From the NCBI GenBank assembly GCA_963082975.1, contig OY720344.1:69654546-69718545 (forward strand): DNA of 64,000 bases. Direction: 5' to 3'. Shown one piece after another: positions 22,601-34,960 of this stretch. Below the pieces are notes generated by a model, which was given only the letters and a program-made list of their open reading frames with translations, had not been told where the DNA came from and did not search any database. Source of the stretch: Labia minor (lineage: Eukaryota; Arthropoda; Insecta; Dermaptera; Spongiphoridae). Numbering within the stretch: position 1 is the first letter of the stretch; every line of letters starts with the position of its first letter. The position numbers and the translations under genes are program-made.

Positions 22601-25443
22601 AATTGTAATTTGTTTTTGTTTTATTGATATATAAATGTTATGTTATTTATGACTCGACCTATTATATTAATTTTGATTCCCTTTGATAATAAATTTGACT
22701 AGATAAGCCTCTTTTCTGCATGATAACAAACCTTACCCTGTTGCAACCTCGATTTAAATTCTTCTCGAATATTATTATCTTTCGTGATTATAGAATCCAA
22801 GTATTTAAACCTTTTTCCATTTTCAAATTCCACGTTTTGTATGTTAAGATTTTGTGTTTTAATATTTTTATTTTATTATCTATTTATTTTAATTTATCAA
22901 AATCTTGGAAAGATGTGAACTGAACTTGAGACCAGTTAATTTATTCTAAATCAAAATTTAATAGGTTAGGGAACAAGTCCGGGCCGTTTAATACTAATTG
23001 CTTTCATTTACTATATACGGTTATAAATGATATTCTTACATAATTATATTATATATTATTTTCATATCAAAACAAATAATTGACTATTAAAAAGAATATT
23101 ACAATTAAATTTAATTAAATATATTGTATATTGTATATACTCAAGTATTTAACTTATACACAAAATTCTATCATTTTGAATATAAAATAATTTCAGCGAA
23201 ATTATTAATAACAATAATAAATCATTTTTACAAATATTCATTTTTTATTAAATAAAAAATAATTAAGATTTAAATTCTTAGCAAATTTTTTAAGGCATAA
23301 ATTTGTATACAAAAAAATAATTTGCTTTTGTAAAGAAGTACATTTTGTTCCGTTGCTTTCTTTTATTAATTATATTTATATTATAAAATTTGTCATTTAT
23401 TTTATTTATTTATTGTTTAACTGAGTAATTTTATAAAAATAATATTTTGGGCTTAAGTTATTGTAAAAGTCTATAACAAAATTAAGCATTTTTTTAAAAA
23501 TTATCTCATTTCTAGAATGTATTCAAAATAAAATTCTAAAATTAAAAAAAAAAAAATATTCGCACACTCAACAAGTTTCAAATTAATTCATTTTATCATA
23601 AATTAAATCAATCCCCACATTTATTTTTTATTTTTTTTTCCATTATATTTTGCAATCTATTTGTTTACAAAGGTTAAATATGGAAAAAATAATAATTCAT
23701 TTGAAATATGAATGATTCAAAAGATAAAAATCAAAAAGCCATTTCAACATGTATTTTACTCTAAATAATGTTTAATAATAAAATCCGATTGAATGGAATT
23801 GGAATGAACAAAATTATAATTTTTAATTTAAAATAAAAATATTTCATAAATACTTTTTTTTGTAAATTTTTCTAATGTTGGAATCATAAAGATTACATGC
23901 CTATTATTATCCGATAGTGGCGCTCATTTTATCGACAATGAAGAATAAAAATATATATTTTATTAAAATTAAAATGTATAAAACTATTTTAAATTTCTCC
24001 ACTTATATGATTCTATGGATTTGATGCCTATAATATAAGAGCGGCTAAAAGATTTAGGCTATTTAATAATAAAATATTTAATTAAAAACTAATTAGGAAA
24101 TGACTTGCTAGAAATTACATGATATCTTCAAGTTATAAAATTGAAAATGCTGCAATATTTCCTTCAATGGAATAAGAAATGCTAAGTAGAAGTTTATATA
24201 ATTTATTTTTATATGAATTTAAACATATTTATAATGAGAAACCTTATTCAATTTGTGTTACTATATAACTGAGATGCCTAAATTTTTTGGATATAAGATC
24301 GACTTGTCATAGTCTAAGAAAGCGAAGGGATGTAAAATACACATTATGTTATACAGTTTTTCAATATAAGGTGAATTCCAGCGAGTTATGGGTAGATGAT
24401 TAAAATATATGTTCAATACTATTTTTTATTTTTTAAATCACTTATTAACTTTTCGAGAAATATGCTCATAAAGAAAATAAATCTTCATACATTACAAAAT
24501 TCTATTTTTTAAATTTTTCTTAAGATACAAATGATTTTTATAAATTTAATTTTAAAAATTGCACAAAATGGTTGATAATTTGATTCCAATATTTCACGTT
24601 TACGTTATGTTTTTGGGAAAATTTATGATGAAAGAATATATGACTTACTTTTTGCTAATCTATCAATAATTTGCTGAGTACACCTCGTACTGAAATATAA
24701 ATATTTACCTACGTAAAAAAATAACAACATTAATTATTTTAAAGCATCCAAAACCTCACGTCCAGGTAAATTAAATGAACATAGATAATTATTTATTAAT
24801 TCAAAATATTTTCAAATAAAAACAGATTAAGAATTTACTTTTTTGAATTAAAAATATTGGAAAGGGTGAGTTTACATATCTTTTTCCAATTAGCATTTGT
24901 TAAAGATAATAATTTATGAATCTTTATTATGGGAATCAGTCAGATCAGAACGTAGTTTAGTCTTCAAAGTCCATAGTAAAATGGAATTTCTCAACAGACA
25001 TTGCTAGCAATCGACCAAAATAGGCTTTGTGATTGACTTGTTGTTCATATATACTTATAGTTTATATTTATATATATTACAGAGAGTTTAGCTAAACGAA
25101 GGACTTCGGTTAAGAACATTAGTGTCTCATCTTTTTTCATTTTTCAGAACCTAAATATAACAATTAATTTTGCACTCGGAATACTTAATCATTTTATTAT
25201 ATTTACTATCATTTGTTATAATCGTTTTTTTATTCAATTAAAAATAAATTTTTATATCCTTAAACTTAATAGGAAAAGTTTTATCTAAACTAATTTTGAA
25301 AATATTACAACCACGGGAATGTAAGCACTGATGCAAATATTATATTATAATTTATGACATTTTGAGAATTACTTGAGGTTAATGGAGAAAAGAAATATTT
25401 TATATGTATATATATTCTAATGATTAAAACGATCTAATGTAAG

Positions 25444-25594
25444 GGTTCTCAAACTTTTTGAATTTGGAACCACAAAAATATCCATCAAAAAGTTCAGGTA
25501 AAACTAAAATGATTCCATACTAAAAATAACTGTTCTGTAGGTACCTCCGTTAGATTATAAGGAACCACTTGTGATACACCCCAGTTTGATAACC
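25444..25594 (+). mobile_element. hAT-type MITE, copy 1
   Basis: About 150 bases with ends GGTTCTCAAACTTTTTGAAT and the imperfect complement CAGTTTGATAACC. It aligns, in opposite orientation, with 49537-49667. Terminal sequences of this kind are typical of hAT-derived MITEs. Confidence 0.5.
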
Positions 25595-26024
25595 ACCTCT
25601 GATACAATGAATTCGCACCAGTAGCGCCATATATAAATTGGATTACTTTTCTATATATTTGTTGAAAATAATATATGGTTTAAAAGGAAATGTTTTATGT
25701 GGACATAAAAGAATCCAGATATATTTCACTGTAATTGTTTTCGACTAATCTGAAATCAAGATTTCATCAGTTATAACTATTTAATAAGGCACTAACCCAA
25801 AAAGTTGATATTTATAAATTAAATAAGTATTATGATGGGATATCCGGACTTTTTATTTTGTATTATAAATTTTGAATTTTAATTGATATTATTAATTAAT
25901 ACCGAATTGCTGCTAGGTATATAGAAAAATTGTTCTTTATCCGATTATTAAGAATATCCTTCTATTTTTATTATAATTACCAATATTTGTTTCTGCATAT
26001 TCAATAGAACATCTATTTCTTTTG

Positions 26025-26447
26025 ACTATCTCGCCAAATTTTCGATGTCGAGATTTTTATGTTTTTATATGTTTTGAAGGTCCCTGAGTAATTTTCACTA
26101 AGGAAGAGAAAAATGTCTGTGTATATATATATATGTGTGTGTATGTAGACAAGATTACTCCAAAACGTTTGATAGTTTTTTACATGATTAAAAATTGTAT
26201 AAAACTGCTATATATAGAATTTCAGCTTGATTGAATCTCTGAAAGTACCAGAATTAATTTTTTAACACTGCAAATCTCACGCGCCGTGACCTGATGCCAT
26301 CAACAAAGAGCCAAACATGCGTTAGTTTAATAAATATTATTTATTAATTTTAATTTATAATTTATAATTAATTAAATTTAATTTAAATATAAAATATATT
26401 GCTTAATCCAATTCAAATTGCGAGATAGTCGAGTGGAGACACTCCGG
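26025..26447 (+). mobile_element. Helentron-like family A, copy A2 (internal deletion)
   Basis: It has the ACTATCTCGCC tip, a TATATATG/TGTG microsatellite, then a deletion that joins CTCCAAAACG to TTTGATAG and removes about 150 bases relative to other copies. The 3' hairpin GAGTGGAGACACTC is intact. Confidence 0.75.
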
Positions 26448-27470
26448 ATTTTTTTTTTTTTTTTTTCAAAATTCAGAAATTATTTTTGAATAATAAAATT
26501 AATAAATATTCTAAAACACTTCCCACACATTATTAAAAAATATATTATATATTTTTATTTCCAATAAATAAATATTAATTCTAATTTTATTTTGATATTA
26601 TTGGTATTATTATTGAATAAATTAATTCGAGAATATTTTAGATTAAATAAAATAAAAAAATAAAATAAAATAAAATGAACTAATCTTTAAGAATTATTTT
26701 AAATAAATAATAATTAAATAAATACTTTATTTTTTATAAAAATAAAAAATATGCAGAATATATATGTCCCTAATAATATTAATAATATTCTTTTAAATAT
26801 GTTTTCCATAGCGTTTTAGAATATTGTATTGTTTTAGATTTGGATATTTAATAACATCAGTTATTAATTACTTTAAGAAAAAACAAATTGATTTTTCTTG
26901 TAATAAAATAGATAGTCAAAACCTGTCTAATACATGAATTTCATAAAATACCTGTGCACAATTTTCAAGATTAGATAAACATTTTTGTTACTATAATAAG
27001 ATTAGATAGATTGATAATTATTTGTTTTAATATTAAATTTAATTATACATCTTTGAATTGATTTTTATAGTTTTCTTTATTATATGATGTCATATATTAA
27101 AATTGTAATCTGCACTCGAACCGTATATTAATGTTTTATAGTTTATTACTTTCTAATATATATATATATATATAAGATATATTCCTGGATAAAATAATTC
27201 TCTTGTGATTTCTTAGCCTATTATAGAGCGTAATGAATGATATGTTTTAAAGGATCTTCTAAACATCCCTTCCAGCTTAATGATCTATTCTATTGATCCC
27301 TTAGACTTGACCTATAGAAAACACTAATTACATCCCTTAACAAATTATCATTACTTTGATTGACAAGAAACGAACCCTGAACTTTCATAGAACAAACTAA
27401 CCAACGAATTTAAGCATAATTATCTCTCAGTATTGATATTTTATTAATTTTTTAAATTGACATAATTTGA

Positions 27471-28646
27471 GCCGTTTATTTTGAAAGTGGCCTAAGTCCA
27501 TTTGTCTTCAAATCGAGATATTTAAGGGTTTGCGTTTTTTGAATTTAAAAATATACCTATCCTAATGAGTGATATTGCTTAAGTATATCTAAGGGTGTTA
27601 AATTTATTAAATCAATGGCAATTATTAAGTGAATAATTTGCCTTTTCTTATCAAGAATGGAACTAGACCACTTTCAAAATTATCAACCAAATTCATTTTA
27701 AAATTTGAAGTCCATTCAACATAATTTAAAATGCTTCAAATTGAAAAAAACAATACTGAATTTATATATCTTTAACATTAACTACCGACATTTCATGTAT
27801 ACCTAAATCTACCATAAGCGGTCAAATGACCGCTTCAAAAAAAAAACATATGTATCTTAATAAAGTAGATAGTAAACAAAATATTTTTCTGTGGATACAA
27901 TAAAAACTCGTTCCTTGTTTTTCGATGTTATAAGTTATTTACTTATATGCATTTTCATCACATTTTTTACAAATTACAGAATTTATATTGCACTTTTTCC
28001 ACATACGTATTTTTTACATTTTATACAAATTTTGTTTGTTTTATTGACTTTACAATATCTTATTTGACAAGATCTCCGTTCAGAAGAAGCATTATTTGTA
28101 TTATAAAGTGGTGTCAAAACAAAATTTTCGAATTTCTTTCTATACTCCGACGAGGTAATAAATTCAAGACTTTAAAATTTTAATTCTCATTCACTGATGT
28201 CTTATAGAAAATTTTATATGGTTAACCAGTTTACTGATTCTCCATCAGAATTCTTTGCCCATTTAAAAATTGCGTCTACTAATAATTTTGCGAAACAAAA
28301 TCTTATTGTCTCATTTCATTTAGAATAAAATTATTACCTTTCAAACAGTTTTTAATAATCTTATAATAATCTTAATAATCTTGTGGAACGAATTTTTTTA
28401 ATGACATGTACACCACGCCAAAATCTTGATGTAAGTTTAAATGGAGTTAGGCCACTTTAAAATTACACGGTTTAGTTATTGAACTAATTCTGAAAACTTA
28501 TGTGTCAAAAATTTATTGTATTTAATTGGAATATAAACAACCTGAAATACTTCACTGATAAATAACATTAAGTTGTACATGTATCCTTCCTTGATAACTG
28601 GCAAAAAAATGACAAACCGAGTTAGGCCACTTTCAAAATAAACGGC
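27471..28646 (-). mobile_element. piggyBac-like transposon remnant, about 1.18 kb
   Basis: The inverted ends GCCGTTTATTTTGAAAGTGG (27471) and the complement (ending 28646) match for 25 bases. Related GCCACTTT blocks recur inside at about 27669 and 28450. On the minus strand about 28150-27990 encodes a Cys-rich C-terminus, SSERRSCQIRYCKVNKTNKI followed by CIKCKKYVCGK. This resembles the zinc-binding tail of piggyBac-type transposases. Upstream the same frame is broken by stops. Flanks TTGA and TTAT could be decayed TTAA duplications, but that is weak. Confidence 0.5.
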
Positions 28647-29188
28647 TTATTTGTATATTATTAAAAATATTCTATTTTCAAAGATTGTTTTCTTTTTGTT
28701 TTTTAAATTTTGATTTAAATTAATAGTGTTTTTAATAAAAAAATAATGATATTCAAATATATCCTAAATATTTTTTTTATTTTTATTTAATTATATATTT
28801 TTAAAAATTTCAAAACACTGTTCTATGGAAACGTAAAATATTTTATTCAATTTTTCTTAAGTTACTCTAGTTGTGAATTATATTTATTATCATTTTTATC
28901 ATTTATATCATTTTTTTATTTATAATTTGATTATGATAATAATTTTGTTTACATCAATATAAAATCATTTTATAACCGAAGACATTTTATGAAAATCAAT
29001 AATTGCGTCTCCTTACTGGTTTAATTTGGGTAGGAGTTATAACGTTGAATGCCTGTGAATATTCAATAAATAGGATTAAAATTCTTAGAGACATTTTTAA
29101 GAAAATAATAAAAATTTACTATTTTGAATGAGAAAAAATCACATAAATAATTCAGTTTTAACTGAGTGTCTATGTTAAAAATAATTAG

Positions 29189-29822
29189 CTGGAGTGTCTC
29201 CACTCGACTATCTCGCAATTTGAATTGGATTAAATAACATAATATATTATATTTAAATTAAATTTAATTAATTATAAATTATAAATAATAAATAATAAAT
29301 ATTAAACCAGCGCATGTTTGGCTTTTTGTTGATGGCACCACGTCACGTGTTGACGCGTGAGATTTTCAGTGTTAAAAAATTAATTCTGGTAATTTCAGCG
29401 AATCAATCAAGCTGAAATTCTATATATAGCAGTTTTATATAATTATTAATCATGTGAAAAATTATCAAACATATATCTTTATTTTTACGGTCACTTTAGA
29501 GGAAAAAAAATCAAAACGTTGTAGGTAATGACCCTCTTCCGGTTGAGCTACATTTCTCAAAAGTTGATAGAAAACTATGAATTTTGAATAATGTCCATGT
29601 ACCAAATTTCATCATTCTAGCTCAAACCGTTTTTGCGTAATCTTGCCTACATACATACACACACACATACACACATACACACATACACACACACATACAC
29701 ACACACAGACATTTTTCTCAACCTTAGTGAAAATGATTCAGGAACCTTCAAAACGTATAAAAACATCAAAATCTCAACATCGAAAATTTTCATGATCGCA
29801 ATACTATCTCTGGCGAGATAGT
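29189..29822 (-). mobile_element. Helentron-like family A, copy A3
   Basis: This is a full-length copy: hairpin end CTGGAGTGTCTCCACTCGAC at the left and 5' tip ACTATCTC-TGGC-GAGATAGT at 29803-29822. The microsatellite lies at about 29650-29708. The short open frames over it are microsatellite artefacts. It is closest to A5. Confidence 0.8.
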
Positions 29823-30590
29823 AAAAATTTAACATTGTTGTTTTCATATTTATAGTTGTATAATTGTAAAATTATTTTCGGTTTCAAATCATAAAATAAT
29901 TATAATTTAGCATATTAAAAAAAAATCATTCATTTTTTTTAATGATTTTCAAGAATTCCATGAAAAAGTTTCGGTCATAACTGGGTATCAATCTATGTTA
30001 ATTATAAAATCTAAACCTATTTAATAGATAGTATAATAGATTCAAATAAATGTCCTTGATTTATTCAGAAAAAAAAAATATTTATTAACTTGAAAGGTTA
30101 ATCTAGTGTACATTTAGTATTTAATGAATATTTTTTTTAAATATCAAGTTGATCATATATTTTATTATCATTTAAATTTTTATTGATAATCATAATTTTC
30201 AAATCATTATCATATACTGTTTTTCTAGTTTGCCGACAAGCTCAAAATTTGCACAATAGTATCTAGAAAATCACTTTTTAATATATGTTATTGATCTTTT
30301 GAAATCCAGTTATATATATATACCCTTTGAATGGATTACCACATTTAATAATATGGCAAGAAATATGTATATATGTATATATAATATACGATTCAAAGAA
30401 GGACTTAGAAGAAACTTAAATTTGATTTAAATTATATTATCTGTTAATAAATTGTATACATATTTTTAAGTCGATTCAATATATATTTATATATGTTTTC
30501 AAATAGGACAATAATATTTAGTCAATATTATAGAAAAATTTCTATTTATTAACTGATGTTCTAAGAATTACATTAGCAATAAGTGGCGCA

Positions 30591-30986
30591 GAACCGACGG
30601 TTTGAAGTAAATTAATTTCCAGCTACAGAAACAATTTCAAATAATTTTAATATCTATTAATGTAATAAAAAACAGATATGGATAGAACATAAATATTTTT
30701 AATTTTATTTTATTTATAATATACATATAAGAGCTGGCTGTGACTTCATGAAGGGCTGGGTGACGTTATATAAATTTAAATTAAGAAAAAACTAATGAAG
30801 ATGATTTTTGCACCAAAAGTTGATCAATTCATCATACTGATGCATTAAGTAAATATATCAAATTTCATCAAAATCCCTTGAGCCGTTCATGCTAAAAATA
30901 CTTTTTTCTGTTAAGAGATATGAAAAAATTTCCACATGTGAAATTTGGTGTGAAACAAATACCTCCCTTACTATCGTCGGTCGGTA
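30591..30986 (-). mobile_element. Helentron-like family B, copy 4
   Basis: It runs from GAACCGACGG (3' tip, hairpin decayed) to CTATCGTCGGTCGGTA (5' tip). An internal deletion removes the middle, including the GTCCGTCC tract, relative to copy 1. Confidence 0.7.
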
Positions 30987-31462
30987 AAAATGTTTTATAT
31001 TTATATTATCTTTCTTTATAATCTAAATGTGTCTTAGATATTTGGTTTATAGTATAAACCAAATTAAGCTAAATTGCATTAAAATTTAGAACGATACCAT
31101 AACATCAAGTAAATAACAATAATTATTTTTTTTATTTTAATTAATTAATGAATTAAAAAATTAAAAAATATTTAAAATTAATTTAAATAAAAGAAATATA
31201 AAAATTTGAATTTGAAAAAGTATAGGGATTAGAGGGAGGAAAAATATAGTGAAAACATTAAAATTTAAAGAATATACTGAGGATATAAATCCCACTAAGT
31301 GCAAATATTTGAAATAACTAATGATATAAATTAATAAAAAAATTAAAATTTCGGCCATGTTAAAATTTAGCTTCAGTAGCATGTTTTAATGAGTTTTAAT
31401 GTTCATATTGATTGTAGCTGGCATGTAATAAATTGATGACTAAATCAAATTAATCTAAAGCA

Positions 31463-31480
31463 GGGTTTCCCAACCTTATT
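31463..31480 (+). repeat. hAT-like terminus next to A4
   Basis: GGGTTTCCCAACCTTATT resembles a hAT terminus (CAGGGTTTCCCAACC) and is immediately followed by Helentron-like copy A4. The other end was not found. Confidence 0.3.
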
Positions 31481-32080
31481 ACTATCTCGCCAGAAAATTT
31501 TCGATGTTGAGATTTTGATGTTTTTATACGTTTTGAAGGTACCTGAATCATTTTCACTAAGGTTGAGAAAAATGTCTGTCTGTGTGTGTGTGTGTGTGTG
31601 TATGTAGTCAAGATTGCGCAAAAATGGTTTGAGCTAGAATTATGAAATTTGGTACATAAGCATTATTCAAAATTCGTAGTTTTCTCTCAACTTTTGAGAA
31701 ATGTAGCTCAACCGGAAGAGGGTCATTACCTATAAATTTTTGATTTTTTTTCCTCTTAAAGTGACCGTAAAAATAAAGATATATGTTTGATAGTTTTTCA
31801 CATGATTAAAAATTGTATAAATCTACTACATATATATATAGAATTTCAGGTTAATTGAATCGCTGAAAGTACCAGAATTTATTTTTTAATACTGCAAATC
31901 TCACGCTGCAACACGTGACGTGGTGCCATCATTAAAGAGCCAAACATGCGCTGGTTTAATAAATATTATTTATTAATTTTAATTTATAATTAATAATTAA
32001 TTAAATTTCATTTAAACATAATACTTATATGTTATTTAATCCAATTCAAATTGCGAGATAGTCGAGTGGAGACACACCAG
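31481..32080 (+). mobile_element. Helentron-like family A, copy A4
   Basis: A full-length copy with a (TG)n tract at about 31580-31600. Its 3' hairpin has one change (GACACACC). It belongs with A7 to a subfamily that shares ATCTACTACATATATATATA, CACGCTGCAACACGTGACGT and the following GGTGCCATCATTAAAGAGC. It faces A5 across 177 bases. Confidence 0.8.
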
Positions 32081-32257
32081 CTAATTTCTAATTCGACCCC
32101 TACTAGAACATTCTTCTAGTTTATAAGTCCCTTAATTTTTTTTATAAAGTTTTACATAAAACTTTGACCATTTAATAGAGTATATTTTTAACAATTTTAC
32201 AATAATTTTTTTTTATTATATTAGTAGTAGTAGAGCTAATATTATATAATAAATTAG

Positions 32258-32846
32258 CTGGAGTGTCTCCACTCGACTATCTCGCAATTTGAATTGGATT
32301 AAATAACATAATATATTATATTTAAATTAAATTTAATTAATTATAAATAATAAATAATAAATATTAAACCAGCGCATGTTTGGCTTTTTGTTGATGGCAC
32401 CACGTCACGAGTTGGCGCGTGAGATTTGCAGTGTTAAAAAATTAATTCTGGTAATTTCAGCGAATCAATCAAGCTGAAATTCTATATATAGCAGTTTTAT
32501 ACAATTATTAATCATGTGAAAAATTATCAAACTTATATCTTTATTTTTACGGTCACTTTAGAGGAAAAAAAATCAAAACGTTGTGAGTAATGACCCTCTT
32601 CCGGTTGAGCTACATTTCTCAAAAGTTGATAGAAAACTACGAATTTTGAATAATGCTCATGTACTAAATTTCATCATTCTAGCTCAAACCGTTTTTGCGC
32701 AATCTTGACTACATACACACACACACAGACAGACATTTTTCTCAACCTTAGTGAAAATGATTCAGGAACCTTTAAAACGTATAAAAACATCAAAATCTCA
32801 ACATCGAAAATTTTCCTGATCGCAATACTATCTCTTACGAGATAGT
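32258..32846 (-). mobile_element. Helentron-like family A, copy A5
   Basis: A full-length copy on the minus strand, closest to A3. It shares CATGTTTGGCTTTTTGTTGA and AATTATTAATCATGTG. The microsatellite is short here (ACACACACACAGACAGAC). With A4 it forms a large inverted pair. Confidence 0.8.
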
Positions 32847-33013
32847 AAAAATTCAATTCAATATTTTATGGACAAATTAATAATCTCATAAATGATTAAC
32901 AGGAATTCATGATTAAAATTAATATGACGGTTGAGGCTGATATTTTTTGATAATGTTTTTGATATTAGGTTCAACTTTTGATTAATAATAAATTTCACAG
33001 CTTATGTATACGG

Positions 33014-33350
33014 TAGTGATTCTCAACCACTGTGCCGCGGCGCTTTTATGTGCCGCCAAATTTTACAAATGCAAAGTTCAAATTCATTAAAAGTACTTAT
33101 TTATTTTATATGTATGTAAAAAAAAAAGGTAAAATAGTTTTTGCGATCAGGCTCTTAAACATTTCCTACTTTTTATTTCAATTTTTCCAATATGGTTAAA
33201 AAAAGATAAAATGTTTTTAAAATCAGCATCTTAAACATATTCGACTTTTTTTGCAATTTTTTCAATATGGTAAATAAGTAATTTTTTTCTATGAGTGCCG
33301 CCAAATTTTTAAACCGTTACATGTGTACCGCGGTATACCGTAATATAGCT
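33014..33350 (+). mobile_element. hAT-type MITE remnant
   Basis: The left end AGTGATTCTCAACCACTGTG followed by CCGCGGCGC is typical of hAT elements (CAGTGATTCTCAACC...GTGCCGCGGC). The right part has GTGCCGCCAAATTTTTAAAC and TACCGCGGTATACC, but the right terminus is degraded. Confidence 0.45.
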
Positions 33351-34339
33351 AATGAATATTTGATAATTTATTATATAAAAATTATTGCAAAATATTATTA
33401 TACAATAAAATTAACTCAATCATCAAAAACTATGATGATTACAAATTTTTTTGATAAAAAAAGAGGAATTTTAAAGAGGGAGAAAAAATATACAGTTTTT
33501 ATACATATATAAATATAATTTTTCAATTGAGATTAAAAATTTAAAACAAAAATCACAATAGGAAATTTTGTAAATAAAACCATAAAACATGGACGATTTG
33601 TTAAATATTTAAAAGTATAATAAATATAACTTAAATAAAAACTACTACTATGAGGACTAGCAGGATCCGTTGACAATTGTTTGTATTTATTTTTTTATTT
33701 AGTTTTCATTTCGTAAAGAAATCCTTTACTTATTTTTTATCGAAATTGAAAAAATAATGTTTTCGACCCCCAATAACCTCATCAGGTTCTGTCGGTCATG
33801 TTTTGAGCCCCATAGACCCTCACTTGAACCCCGTTCTGAATCTTTTATCCTAAATATCATAATTCGAAATTATGAAATAATTATATGTTTTTACTAAAAA
33901 TTCATTTAAAAGATATACCAAATATACAAAATATTAAATATGTTGAAAATATTTTTAAATGTTATTTCAAAAAAATTTTAAAACTTTTCCTTTTATTCAA
34001 AATAAAATTTTATAGATGACTAAACATTTGTTTAATGTAAAAATCTATATTATCCCTTTTTCTATTTTTATAAAAAAAATAAACTATTGATTAAATTTTT
34101 TAAAATTAATAAATAAATTAAAATTGTATGTTTAGTATATTATATTAATTTAATTTCTTTTTTATTTTTATTTTTGAAATAATAATAAAAAAAAATGCTA
34201 AGTTGTCCTACTTAAATTATCATTATGCTGATTTGAATAACTCAATAATGGTATGATGTTGAATATTTGCCTCTTAACTAGCCATTCTATTTCTGTTAAA
34301 GTATTCTCCAGCATCTTTTATGTTTAGTATTGTTCCCTT

Positions 34340-34960
34340 GATAGATCCCCCCCTCGGCAGGTGCGTGTGTAAGCGTATAAAAGCCTCTTGACATTGTCTC
34401 AATGGATGGATTTGATTTCTCTTCTAATTCAATGCCATGCGTTCGACTGCAACTTTTTATTTTCCGATTCATATCCTTTCTGGACGATCGCTTCTTGTTT
34501 CACACATATAAAATTCAAATTAGAATCTCTGGAGAATCCAACAATTCCTTTCCGGTTTCGATTGATAGCCGGTAATATGTAGGCCAGAAGGAATTTCGAA
34601 ACGATCTCGCGTTTTCTTCAACGAACAAAGGGCGAACTGTTGCTTATGGACTTCTTCCATTTGTCCTGTCCATTAGTCCATTTGTCCATCGTTGGTTTGG
34701 TCGAGTGGGAGCCGATGAGCCCAGGGGTTATAACCTCAGTCCGTTTGCCCACGTTGCCAGCTCGCAGGTTCTTTCAATCTCCGTGCTCCGCTTTGCGCCT
34801 CCCTCCACGCGTCCGACCCACTGCTACTATTACCCCCACCACTGCGACTAAGCTATCTGTAGACGTCCTATGTTGTACGCACGCGACCATCATCGGCTAA
34901 AAGCCTCTTCTCGGTGCGCCTGAAACGAGCAACCCGTTAAACGCATTGGCCTAATCTTGA
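34340..34960. promoter_or_regulatory. large GC-rich island, possible promoter or enhancer
   Basis: About 600 bases are GC-rich and high-complexity in the middle of TRAP1 intron 2. A TATAAAAG box at 34376-34383 is followed 25 bases on by TCAATGG, an initiator-like site. Two plus-strand frames (34388-34582 and 34640-34900) carry no recognisable domain. Poly-pyrimidine and CpG-containing segments such as CCTCCCTCCACGCGTCCGAC are present. It could drive an unannotated transcript or act as an enhancer. Confidence 0.35.

Larger units (their letters stand above)
21395..22659 (+). mobile_element. second mariner-type remnant with a Helentron-like insertion
   Basis: Candidate TIRs GGTCGAGTCATAAATAAC at 21395-21412 and its complement at 22642-22659 enclose a mariner N-terminal fragment and a truncated family B copy. 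The left end lies only 8 bases after the TA duplication of the neighbouring mariner. Confidence 0.6.

Noticed and set aside
22720-22923. 67-codon frame
   Set aside because: Low-complexity Phe/Ile/Asn composition without any motif, in AT-rich intron DNA.
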